Shown in pieces: positions 1 through 5,649 of a stretch of DNA of 5,649 nucleotides. Under the pieces are notes generated by a model that was not told the DNA's origin, did no database searches, and saw nothing but the letters and a program-made list of their open reading frames with translations. The position numbers and the translations under genes are program-made. The DNA lies in the NCBI GenBank assembly GCA_913049615.1, contig CAJWZI010000133.1:1-5649 (forward strand), read 5' to 3'. Each line of letters begins with the position of its first letter. Within the stretch, counting starts at the first letter, position 1. The stretch is from an uncultured Alphaproteobacteria bacterium. GTDB lineage: Bacteria; Pseudomonadota; Alphaproteobacteria; GCA-2731375.

Positions 1-37
1 GGCCACATTTTCTGACGATGGTCAAGATGCGAAAATT

Positions 38-1117
38 ATGGCGAAACCGGGCGGTAAAACCCATTACCATAGAAGCGCTGTTTTGAAGTCAAATAAAACG
101 CCCAAACCTCAAAAGAGCCCGCGGAACGCGCATGAAATAACCAAAAAGGCGGCACTGCCAAACACCGCCCACACACCGAAAATAGGCGGCAAACCCAAAC
201 ACCAGAATTATTATCCGAAAAGGTTTATACAGTCCGCGCCAGCGCCGTATGCAGCCACTCAACAGGCGTCAAAACCGCTGAAACCATGGGGATCCTTCAC
301 CCGGTTGGGAGGCCTTTGGCCCGCTCCGGACCCGGCGTTGATCAAACGAACAGACAGTGGCCCTTTGCCAATCATAGCCCCCGACGGTCGCACGCCGCTG
401 CAGGTCTATGCCCGGCCGTACAACGAGATCGGGCAACAGCGCATCGCTATTGTGGTGGGTAGCCTGGGAATGAGCGAGGCGACAACCTTGGCCGCCATAC
501 AACAATTGCCAGGCGGCGTGACCCTTAGCTTCGCGCCGTACGGACGGAATCTACAGGACTATGTGAACCTGGCCCGAGCGGCCGGGCATGAAGTGCTGTT
601 ACAGGTGCCTATGGAGCCCATGGATTATCCATCCGACGATCCGGGTCCTCACACTTTGCTGACCAGCCTTACCATCAAAAAGAACCTGAAGCGCCTAGAT
701 TGGCTGTTGGGCAGATTCACCGGTTATGTCGGCGTGGTGAACTACATGGGCGGCCGGTTTACCTCGGCGGAATTCCATTTGCTGCCTGTTTTGGAGACCA
801 TGCAGGCACGCGGCCTGATGTTTTTGGACTCTAAGGCGTCGCCTTCCAGCGTCGCATTCGACGTGGCGAATCGCGTCGGCCTATACTTTGCGTCCAACGA
901 CCGGGTGATAGACGAAGTTGCCTCCCGCTCCGCCATTGACTCTAGATTGCTGGAACTGGAACACTTAGCGCTGGATTCTGGTAGCGCAATTGGCATCGGC
1001 TTCCCCTATCCCGTGACGATTGAGCGTCTGGCCCAATGGGTCCATACCATAGATGACCGTGGCTTCGACCTTGTACCGGTATCCGCCCTGACCGACCATA
1101 GGGTACCCAGCCAGTGA
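38..1117 (+). CDS. Divergent polysaccharide deacetylase family protein (YibQ-like), possibly 5'-incomplete
   Basis: Predicted member of the divergent polysaccharide deacetylase family (DUF610/YibQ type), a NodB-like fold usually exported to the envelope; the substrate is not established. The domain covers about residues 134-350: IAIVVGSLGMS opens the barrel, followed by VTLSFAPY (161-168), HEVLLQVPMEPMDYP (184-198), GYVGVVNYMGGRF (229-241), FLDSKASPSSVA (262-273) and a closing GIGFPYPVTIERL to VPVSAL. Residues 1-90 are rich in Lys, Pro and Ala with no membrane segment or signal peptide, which is unusual for the family. The frame is open upstream to base 2 and no clear ribosome site precedes the ATG at 38, so the true start may lie outside the window. 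The acidic pair and the NHMG-type His known from gammaproteobacterial members are replaced here (GS at 141-142, NYMG at 235-238), so catalytic activity is uncertain. It overlaps rppH by four bases. Family call is firm; start and activity are not. Confidence 0.85.
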   Translation: MAKPGGKTHYHRSAVLKSNKTPKPQKSPRNAHEITKKAALPNTAHTPKIGGKPKHQNYYPKRFIQSAPAPYAATQQASKPLKPWGSFTRLGGLWPAPDPALIKRTDSGPLPIIAPDGRTPLQVYARPYNEIGQQRIAIVVGSLGMSEATTLAAIQQLPGGVTLSFAPYGRNLQDYVNLARAAGHEVLLQVPMEPMDYPSDDPGPHTLLTSLTIKKNLKRLDWLLGRFTGYVGVVNYMGGRFTSAEFHLLPVLETMQARGLMFLDSKASPSSVAFDVANRVGLYFASNDRVIDEVASRSAIDSRLLELEHLALDSGSAIGIGFPYPVTIERLAQWVHTIDDRGFDLVPVSALTDHRVPSQ

Positions 1118-1584
1118 AACCATTTCTCGAACGACCTTATCGGCCATGCGTTGGCATCATGCTGATTAACCGGGATAATCTCGTGCTGGTCGCTCAACGC
1201 ATTGATCAGGTGGCCGAGGCCTGGCAAATGCCCCAGGGTGGTGTAGACGAGGGCGAGACACCTCGACAAGCCGCCCTACGGGAATTGAAGGAGGAGATAG
1301 GCACCGACAGAGCGAAAATCATCGCTGAGACCGAAGAGTGGGTTCACTATGATCTACCGCGGGATTTGGCTGACAAGGTTTGGAACGGCCGCTTTCGCGG
1401 TCAGACCCAAAAATGGTTCGCCATGCGTTTTTTGGGAAATGACAGCGATATCAACCTAGCCACTGCAAGACCAGAATTCATCGAATGGAAATGGACCCCT
1501 TTGAACAGCCTCATTGACGTAGCGGTATCCTTCAAACGAGATAATTATGCCCAGGTGGTCGCCAAATTTAGGCATCTGATATGA
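1114..1584 (+). CDS. rppH: RNA pyrophosphohydrolase RppH (Nudix)
   Basis: Cytoplasmic Nudix enzyme that removes pyrophosphate from the 5'-triphosphate end of mRNAs, starting 5'-end-dependent decay; the family also hydrolyses dinucleoside polyphosphates. The 156 residues are full length for alphaproteobacterial RppH. The start region has the typical YRPCVGIMLIN, then AWQMPQGGVDEGE, and a complete Nudix box at 42-64 (G-x5-E-x7-RELKEEIGT) with the metal-binding Glu residues present. Downstream, GQTQKWFAMRF (96-106), PEFIEWKW (120-127) and FKRDNYAQVV (140-149) match RppH. The start is GTG at 1114, overlapping the TGA of the deacetylase gene as GTGA, with a weak AGGG about ten bases upstream; translational coupling is likely. 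The in-frame ATG at 1159 would cut off the first strand of the fold, so it is not preferred. The deacetylase-rppH order recurs in alphaproteobacteria as I know them. No sign of damage. Confidence 0.96.
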   Translation: MKPFLERPYRPCVGIMLINRDNLVLVAQRIDQVAEAWQMPQGGVDEGETPRQAALRELKEEIGTDRAKIIAETEEWVHYDLPRDLADKVWNGRFRGQTQKWFAMRFLGNDSDINLATARPEFIEWKWTPLNSLIDVAVSFKRDNYAQVVAKFRHLI

Positions 1585-1607
1585 TGGGTCGCGAAGCGGC
1601 TCGGAAT

Positions 1608-2254
1608 ATGGTCATGATCCCAAGTGCCTGTTTCAAAGCTTCGGGGTTCAACAACTTTAAACAGTATTTCCAAAACGACGGTGGGACGGTATCGGCACCG
1701 GAGCTATGTTTTCACAATTTGGAGTTGGGCACCTCGGCCGATCGGCGATTGTTACAACTCTTGACAGTTACGGCTAGGGTCTAGGCGGCGGTCCCGCTTA
1801 CGCCTGTGCCCCTTGGAGAAGCCTACCTTCGTCGGAGCATGAGATCGACAGCGCCATGGGCGTAAATTTCTTGAGCCCGTTCTGGGAACAGAAGATCCAT
1901 TCGGTCTTTGAATAGGCGGCTTCTAATTTCCTAAATAGTCCGATACTAGGGAGGAAAAAGCACGTCTTCGCCAAATTTGTGCTGGTGTCAGGCCGGACCC
2001 CTAAGAAATGCCTTTTCTGGATGTTCGATATAGCCCGCGCCGCTTATGTTAAAACAGTCAACGAGGATTACCCGTTGTTATTGGCCGCCTGTGATGGGGA
2101 CCAAACGATTTCTCGAAAAGTTGCGGATAAATAGCGCCATCAGGCAACTTATTTGGAATTTCCGGACATAGGCGATAGGCAGTTTTTAGAGGAGGGCTGG
2201 AGCGACGTCACCAGAACCCGCGCCGACTGGTTGGCAGCAACCACGCCAGCTTAA
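1608..2254 (+). pseudogene. Alpha/beta-fold hydrolase pseudogene (deletion, frameshift, three stops)
   Basis: No intact gene lies here, but a consistent protein appears when frames are followed. From 1608 (third frame): MVMIPSACF, NNFKQYFQNDGGTVSAPEL, then LLQLLTVTARV, a TAG at 1782, and AAVPLTPVP. The frame then shifts at the C run 1809-1812 to the second frame: PWRSLPSSEHEIDSAMG, NFLSPFWEQKI, TAG at 1913, FVLVSGRT, LFWMFDIARAAYV, DYPLLLAACDGDQT, TAG at 2132, RHQATYLEFPDIGD, EEGWSDVTRTRADWLAATTPA, TAA at 2252. The order matches small alphaproteobacterial alpha/beta hydrolases: N-terminal strand, cap with PFW and ESGRA-like motifs, GDxD acid strand, then a C-terminal strand ending ATYxEFPG-SHW. 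The usual HG after the first strand reads PS; the GHSxGG nucleophile elbow is absent, apparently lost in a deletion near 1746-1757; the expected SHW reads GDR. All three catalytic elements are gone, so it is certainly non-functional as a hydrolase. The substrate of the ancestor cannot be told. The comparison motifs come from memory of the family. Confidence 0.8.
2228..2243. repeat. Short perfect inverted repeat between convergent genes
   Basis: TGGTTG-GCAG-CAACCA is a perfect 6-bp inverted repeat with a 4-base loop. It lies seven bases past the stop of the minus-strand dehydrogenase and within the last codons of the plus-strand pseudogene. No T run follows on either strand, so it is not a standard intrinsic terminator. 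It may weakly help end the dehydrogenase transcript, or it may be chance. Confidence 0.3.
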
Positions 2255-3660
2255 AGCCGTAATATTTTGCCTGGGTTCATGATGTTGTCAGGGTCCAGGG
2301 CCTGCTTTACGGCGCGCATCACATCAACGGCACCGCCCAGTTCATCTTCCAGATAGTCAATTTTACCCGACCCAACACCGTGTTCGCCGGTACAAGTACC
2401 TTCCATGGCCAGGGCCCTGTGCACCAGGCGGTCGTGCACGTCGTGGGCCAGCTTGTTCTCGGCCTCGTCATCATAGTTCGCGATGATTGACATATGGAAA
2501 TTTCCGTCACCGGCATGACCGACAAACGGCGAGATCAGGCCGCTTTGTTCTATATCTTCCTTGGTTGCCAGGATGCACTCTGCGAGGCGCGAAACCGGCA
2601 CGCAGACGTCTGTTGCCATAGAGTGTTGATCAGGCTGGGCAGTGGCTAGAATGGCGTAATGGGCGTTATGACGTGCTTCCCACAATTTGTTACGGTCTTC
2701 CAGCTTGGCGGCCCATTTGAAATCCCCGGCGCCGAATTCAGTGGCGATGGCCTGCACGGCTTCTGCCTGCTCCTCCACCCCCGTCTCACTGCCGTGGAAC
2801 TCCATGAACAGAGTATCGCCGATTGTGTAGTCGTCAAGCTTGCCGTAATCGCAGATCATTTTCATGCCGATCATGTCCAGTAATTCACAACGAGCGATGG
2901 GGATGCCGCATTGCACAATGGTGATCACCGTATTCACTGCCGCTTCCAAATCAGGGAAAGAACAAACAGCCGCTCGTGTCGCCTCTGGTATGCCGTACAG
3001 GCGCAATGTCACCTCGGTAATCACGCCCAAGGTGCCTTCCGAACCAACAAACAGCCGGGTTAAGTCATAGCCGGCGGACGATTTCCGCGCCCGCCGCGCG
3101 GTTTGGATAATACGACCATCCGCCAGCACTACGGTCAAGGCCAAGACGTTCTCGCGCATAGCGCCATAACGCACCGTGGTAGTGCCACTGGCTCGTGTTG
3201 CGGACATGCCACCCAGGGAGGCATCAGCGCCCGGATCCACGGGGAAAAATAGGCCTGTGTCACGGAGATATTCGTTCAATTGATTGCGGGTAACTCCGGC
3301 CTGGACCGTACAGTCCATATCCTCTGGGCTGACCCGGATCACCTGATCCATGCTGCTGAGATCAAGGGTAATTCCCCCTTGTACTGCCAGGGTCTGCCCC
3401 TCAAGGGCTGTCCCCGTGCCATAAGGGATCACCGGCGTACCGTGCGTGGCACAGGCCTTGACGATAGACACAACTTCCTCAGTGCTGTTGGCATAAACCA
3501 CGCCATCAGGCAGTGCGGCGGTATGGTAAGCCTCGCCTTTTCCATGGTGTTCCCGAACAGATTGCGCGGTCGAGAAACGATCACCCAGCAATTCCGTCAA
3601 GTACTGAACAAGAGATTCCGGCAGTTGGAGTTCGATTTTGTTATCAATCGCGAGGCTCAT
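2251..3660 (-). CDS. FAD-binding D-lactate dehydrogenase / glycolate-oxidase-like (LDHD type)
   Basis: Flavoprotein of the FAD-binding type 4 family (PCMH FAD domain plus FAD-oxidase C-terminal domain), closest in motif pattern to mitochondrial LDHD. It probably oxidises D-lactate or a related D-2-hydroxy acid to the 2-oxo acid and passes electrons to cytochrome c or quinone. In the 469-residue product, the FAD part has PYGTGTALEG (79-88), PVDPGADASLGGM (140-152), an ASGTTTVRYG segment (158-167) and VGSEGTLGVIT (205-215). The C-terminal part has LWEARHNAHYA (327-337), TDVCVPVSRL (350-359), GHAGDGNFH (381-389), CTGEHGVG (423-430) and LDPDNIMNPGKI (455-466). The length is usual and all main motifs are intact. 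The ATG at 3660 is preferred because AAGGA sits eight bases upstream; a GTG at 3720 and an ATG at 3669 are in frame but would add a basic leader with no matching ribosome site. Its stop shares TTAA with the neighbouring pseudogene. Exact substrate is uncertain. Confidence 0.9.
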   Translation of the reverse strand: MSLAIDNKIELQLPESLVQYLTELLGDRFSTAQSVREHHGKGEAYHTAALPDGVVYANSTEEVVSIVKACATHGTPVIPYGTGTALEGQTLAVQGGITLDLSSMDQVIRVSPEDMDCTVQAGVTRNQLNEYLRDTGLFFPVDPGADASLGGMSATRASGTTTVRYGAMRENVLALTVVLADGRIIQTARRARKSSAGYDLTRLFVGSEGTLGVITEVTLRLYGIPEATRAAVCSFPDLEAAVNTVITIVQCGIPIARCELLDMIGMKMICDYGKLDDYTIGDTLFMEFHGSETGVEEQAEAVQAIATEFGAGDFKWAAKLEDRNKLWEARHNAHYAILATAQPDQHSMATDVCVPVSRLAECILATKEDIEQSGLISPFVGHAGDGNFHMSIIANYDDEAENKLAHDVHDRLVHRALAMEGTCTGEHGVGSGKIDYLEDELGGAVDVMRAVKQALDPDNIMNPGKILRL

Positions 3661-3772
3661 AATGCTCATCCTTTTACGTTGGCAGGCAAATTGCCACAAC
3701 CGCCTAGCTGTTACCAGCACCCAAGCCGAAAATCTGTGTTACAAGGCACGAAGCATTATTTGAAGTAAAATA
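3661..3772. other. Divergent intergenic region, presumed promoters both ways
   Basis: These 112 bases separate the minus-strand dehydrogenase from the plus-strand Nudix gene, so both promoters should lie here unless transcripts start inside the genes. The stretch near 3740-3772 is AT-rich next to the Nudix start, but I could not find a sigma-70 pair with acceptable spacing on either strand, nor a clear operator palindrome. Confidence 0.45.
3669..3673 (-). promoter_or_regulatory. Ribosome binding site deciding the dehydrogenase start
   Basis: On the minus strand the sequence AAGGA ends eight bases before the ATG at 3660. This supports initiation at MSLAIDNK rather than at the GTG at 3720. The ATG at 3669 overlaps the AAGGA itself and so could not use it. 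Confidence 0.65.
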
Positions 3773-4594
3773 ATGAGAGTAGACGTGTGTAAGGAAAAGA
3801 AACCGGATATTTCCGCCTCGACCGTACTTTTAATCCGAGATGGCGCAGTTGGCTTGGAAGTTTTCATGGTCGTCCGTCATCATGAGATCGCCTCTTTTTC
3901 AGGCGCCTTGGTATTTCCTGGCGGCAAGGTGGATCCCTCGGACGCCCACGCCAGACCTTTTTGCAGCGGAGGGGAGGATTTAGACGAGACGGCACTTTCG
4001 CACCGCGTCGCTGCGGTACGCGAGGCGTTCGAGGAAAGCGGCGTACTGTTGGCCCGCAATAAAGACGGCGACGAATTGATCAACGCAGTGCAATTGGAGG
4101 GTATCGAGGCCCGCTGGCGGGCGAATCTGGCGGCGGGTGCGATCACCATGGCCGATGTCTGCCACACCGAAGGTATTGTCCTGGCCCTGGACAAGATGGT
4201 CAACTATGCCCATTGGATCACTCCGCGCATCGTGCCCAAAGTGTATGACACTCAATTCTTCATCGCCCAAGCACCAGTAGGCCACATGGCACTACACGAC
4301 GGTTCAGAAACAACGGATTCGGAGTGGCTGCGTCCGGAGACAGCCATCGCAGATGCGGCGTCGGGAAAGCGAACACTGGTTTTCCCTACACGCATGAATT
4401 TGTTGAAACTGTCCCAATTCAAGAACGTCGATGAAGCCTTAACAACCAGCCGGGCAACCGTTGTGGTGACAGTTCAGCCCGAACCGGAAAAGCATCCAAA
4501 AGGCCGCACCTTGCGCATTCCGGTGGAAGCCGGTTATCCAGGCAGCCACTTTCTAGTAGAGGACGAGGGCCACAAGGTTACCGTGCTTGACTAA
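3773..4594 (+). CDS. NUDT19-type Nudix hydrolase (possible CoA/acyl-CoA diphosphatase)
   Basis: Nudix-fold hydrolase of 273 residues, resembling the NUDT19 group. Eukaryotic members split CoA and acyl-CoAs into phosphopantetheine products and 3',5'-ADP; the bacterial substrate is unproven. SASTVLLIRDG (14-24) is the first strand, FSGALVFPGGKVDP (42-55) the start of the Nudix box, and AAVREAFEESGVLLAR (80-95) the metal-binding helix. The two halves are separated by an insertion of about 25 residues (56-79), as in NUDT19, instead of the standard G-x5-E-x7 spacing. WITPRIVPKVYDTQFFIAQAP (148-168), EWLRPETAI (184-192) and VFPTRMNLL (203-211) also fit this group. The key Glu residues of REAFEESG are present, so activity is likely. 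The ATG at 3773 has only a weak purine stretch before it, but no better in-frame start lies before the fold. The aquaporin gene follows after 21 bases with no terminator between, suggesting one transcript. Confidence 0.85.
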   Translation: MRVDVCKEKKPDISASTVLLIRDGAVGLEVFMVVRHHEIASFSGALVFPGGKVDPSDAHARPFCSGGEDLDETALSHRVAAVREAFEESGVLLARNKDGDELINAVQLEGIEARWRANLAAGAITMADVCHTEGIVLALDKMVNYAHWITPRIVPKVYDTQFFIAQAPVGHMALHDGSETTDSEWLRPETAIADAASGKRTLVFPTRMNLLKLSQFKNVDEALTTSRATVVVTVQPEPEKHPKGRTLRIPVEAGYPGSHFLVEDEGHKVTVLD

Positions 4595-4615
4595 ACAGCG
4601 GATGGAAACGGTCAC

Positions 4616-5281
4616 ATGACTTTTGCATTTTCGCGCCGATTGGCTGCAGAGTTTATTGGTACGGCGTTCTTGTTAGCTACCGTAGTCGGTTCAGGTATCA
4701 TGGGAGAGAACCTGGCTGGGGGCAATGTAGCCATCGCCCTGCTGGGCAATACCATTGCCACAGGCGCAATTCTGGTAGTTCTGATCCTTGTGTTCGGGTC
4801 TATTTCCGGCGCCCATTTTAACCCAGCAGTTACCCTGGCGTTTTTGCTGCAGCGGACGATCGCCCCGGGTGCCGCCCTCGCCTATGTGGTAACACAAATC
4901 GCCGCTGCCATCTGCGGCACCATAGCGGCACACATTATGTTCGCTGAGCCGATCCTGATGATATCGACAAACGTCCGCACGGGGCTGGGCCAATATTTTG
5001 CGGAATTTGTTGCCACCTTTGGCCTGGTGGTGACGATACTAGGTTGCCTCCGTTTCCGCCCGGAGGCAGTGCCTTATGCGGTGGGACTGTTTATAACCGC
5101 CGGATATTGGTTCACTGCCTCAACTTCGTTCGCCAATCCGGCGGTAACCATCGCCCGAACCTTGACAGATACCTTCTCGGGCATAGCGCCGGCGGATGCA
5201 CCGGCCTTTATTGCCGCACAGCTAATCGGTGGTGTCGCCGGAACCGTCGTGTTCGCTTGGTTATCGCGGGCTGAGGATTAG
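4616..5281 (+). CDS. Aquaporin-family (MIP) channel, AqpS-like
   Basis: Inner-membrane channel of the major intrinsic protein family, 221 residues, near the usual length of bacterial aquaporins. Hydrophobic segments sit at about 9-29, 37-60, 83-108, 126-144, 153-170 and 196-215, giving six membrane spans. Two half-helix signature motifs are present: SGAHFNPAVT (64-73) and FANPAVT (172-178), both with intact NPA. The residue after the second NPA is Val177, where classical water channels and glycerol facilitators have the selectivity-filter Arg. The same Val substitution is known in the Sinorhizobium meliloti arsenite channel AqpS, so this protein may pass small neutral solutes such as arsenite or other metalloid acids rather than mainly water. 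No arsR, arsC or other ars gene is in the window. The ATG at 4616 lies 21 bases after the Nudix stop, with GGA-rich sequence upstream. Substrate is inferred only. Confidence 0.92.
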   Translation: MTFAFSRRLAAEFIGTAFLLATVVGSGIMGENLAGGNVAIALLGNTIATGAILVVLILVFGSISGAHFNPAVTLAFLLQRTIAPGAALAYVVTQIAAAICGTIAAHIMFAEPILMISTNVRTGLGQYFAEFVATFGLVVTILGCLRFRPEAVPYAVGLFITAGYWFTASTSFANPAVTIARTLTDTFSGIAPADAPAFIAAQLIGGVAGTVVFAWLSRAED

Positions 5282-5349
5282 CACAGGAATAACAGTCTTC
5301 CTATCTCCTGCTGCAGTTGGATAGACTATGTTCGATTAGGGAGGGTACA
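5282..5349 (+). other. Short intergenic region before the dehydrogenase remnant
   Basis: These 68 bases hold a good ribosome site near the right end (GGGAGGG a few bases before the ATG at 5350). A 5-bp AGGAA/TTCCT inverted repeat near 5285-5302 has no T run and is not a terminator. No promoter with good matches was found. Confidence 0.4.
5339..5345 (+). promoter_or_regulatory. Strong Shine-Dalgarno for the SDR remnant
   Basis: GGGAGGG lies four bases before the ATG at 5350. It sets the start at MCLACKTALITG rather than at the in-frame ATG at 5317, because the conserved dehydrogenase N-terminus begins only after 5350. Confidence 0.6.
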
Positions 5350-5640
5350 ATGTGTTTGGCATGCAAAACCGCGTTGATTACTGGTGTCACTGCCGTCATG
5401 GGGGAAAAATTCGAGCCCCACGAGACGGCGAATTCTCTAGCGCCCAGCCTGATCCGAACCCGGGCCGTAAAGCGCATAATCCCCAAAGAGATTGAAGCGC
5501 ACCACCACTATATCCTGGTAAAACGGCAGGGCGAGCCAGAGGATATTGCTAATGCGGCCTTGTTCCTAGCCAGCGACGAGGATTCCTTAATTTCTACAGC
5601 GGATCTACGCATCTCCGTTAACATTCAAGTGGGACTTTAG
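5350..5640 (+). pseudogene. Internally deleted short-chain dehydrogenase/reductase (SDR) remnant
   Basis: The 96-codon frame joins two ends of a classical SDR that is normally about 250 residues. Residues 1-18 (MCLACKTALITGVTAVMG) are the first strand and the nucleotide-binding TGxxxGxG turn, in which the middle Gly of the motif is Val. After a few linker residues the sequence jumps to the C-terminal part: NSLAPSLIRT (28-37, family pattern N-x-(I/L)-x-PGxIxT with the Gly now Ser), RQGEPEDIANAALFLASDED (59-78), and a final ISTADLRISVNIQVGL matching the usual ITGxxLxVDGGxxxG with the GG lost. Roughly 150 residues are missing, including the NAG motif, catalytic Ser and YxxxK. It therefore cannot be an active dehydrogenase. 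The frame is open to TAG at 5638 and the ribosome site is intact, so a short peptide could still be made. The family call is confident; whether the peptide has any role is unknown. Confidence 0.82.
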
Positions 5641-5649
5641 AGCTGTTCA

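Noticed and set aside
1581..1784. A 67-codon open frame beginning just inside the end of rppH
   Set aside because: Its content from residue 10 on matches the N-terminal part of the alpha/beta hydrolase remnant, and its stop at 1782 is one of the inactivating TAG codons; it is not a gene of its own.
3280..3768. A 162-codon plus-strand frame opposite the dehydrogenase start
   Set aside because: It is antisense to a clearly conserved flavoprotein, has no recognisable motif, and is explained as a shadow of the real gene.
3691..3772. Promoter elements for the Nudix gene (TTGCCA at 3691, TTACAA near 3740, TAAAAT near 3766)
   Set aside because: No pair has a 16-18 base spacing with acceptable -35 and -10 matches, so no promoter is placed.
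5285..5302. AGGAA/TTCCT inverted repeat after the aquaporin gene as a terminator
   Set aside because: The stem is only five AT-containing pairs with an eight-base loop and no T run.
5298..5327. Weak sigma-70-like pair TTCCTA and TAGACT before the SDR remnant
   Set aside because: Only three of six and four of six matches at 18-base spacing; this is within chance expectation.
1..5649. A new defence, mobile or RNA-based system
   Set aside because: All open frames of substance are assigned to known enzyme or channel families or their remnants; no transposase, direct-repeat array, tRNA or structured RNA was visible.

Overview
The window reads as chromosomal DNA of an alphaproteobacterium, probably near Rhodospirillales. 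This is an inference from protein family type and gene order, chiefly a divergent polysaccharide deacetylase (YibQ-like) overlapping rppH and an aquaporin of the alphaproteobacterial AqpS-like type. Base composition is moderate (roughly mid-50s percent GC by eye). Two of seven recognisable genes are decayed, which suggests a lineage that is losing accessory genes.

Left part (1-1584, + strand): a divergent polysaccharide deacetylase gene whose frame is open to the left edge overlaps by four bases (GTGA) a complete rppH, the Nudix RNA pyrophosphohydrolase that removes the 5' pyrophosphate of mRNAs before decay. Both are on the same strand and probably co-transcribed.

Centre left (about 1600-2254, + strand): this stretch has no long intact frame but is not empty. 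Read across frames it is the body of an alpha/beta-fold hydrolase gene. It carries three in-frame TAG stops, a one-base frameshift in a C run, an internal deletion over the nucleophile-elbow region, and replacement of the motifs that would carry the oxyanion-hole and catalytic His residues. Its stop codon interlocks with that of the next gene in a TTAA shared by both strands.

Centre (2251-3660, - strand): an intact FAD-dependent D-lactate dehydrogenase/glycolate-oxidase-like enzyme of the LDHD type, with a good ribosome site fixing the start at 3660. A 112-base divergent intergenic region separates it from the right-hand genes.

Right part (3773-5281, + strand): a NUDT19-type Nudix hydrolase with its Nudix box split by an insertion, followed after 21 bases by an aquaporin-family channel with two NPA motifs and a Val where water channels have the selectivity-filter Arg. 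The two are probably one operon. At the right edge (5350-5640) is a 96-codon reading frame that fuses the extreme N-terminus of a short-chain dehydrogenase to its C-terminus. The middle, including the catalytic Tyr-x-x-x-Lys, is missing, so it is an internally deleted remnant that has kept its frame and ribosome site.

I found no mobile element, CRISPR array, tRNA or rRNA, and no convincing new multi-gene system. The most informative content is the pair of gene remnants.
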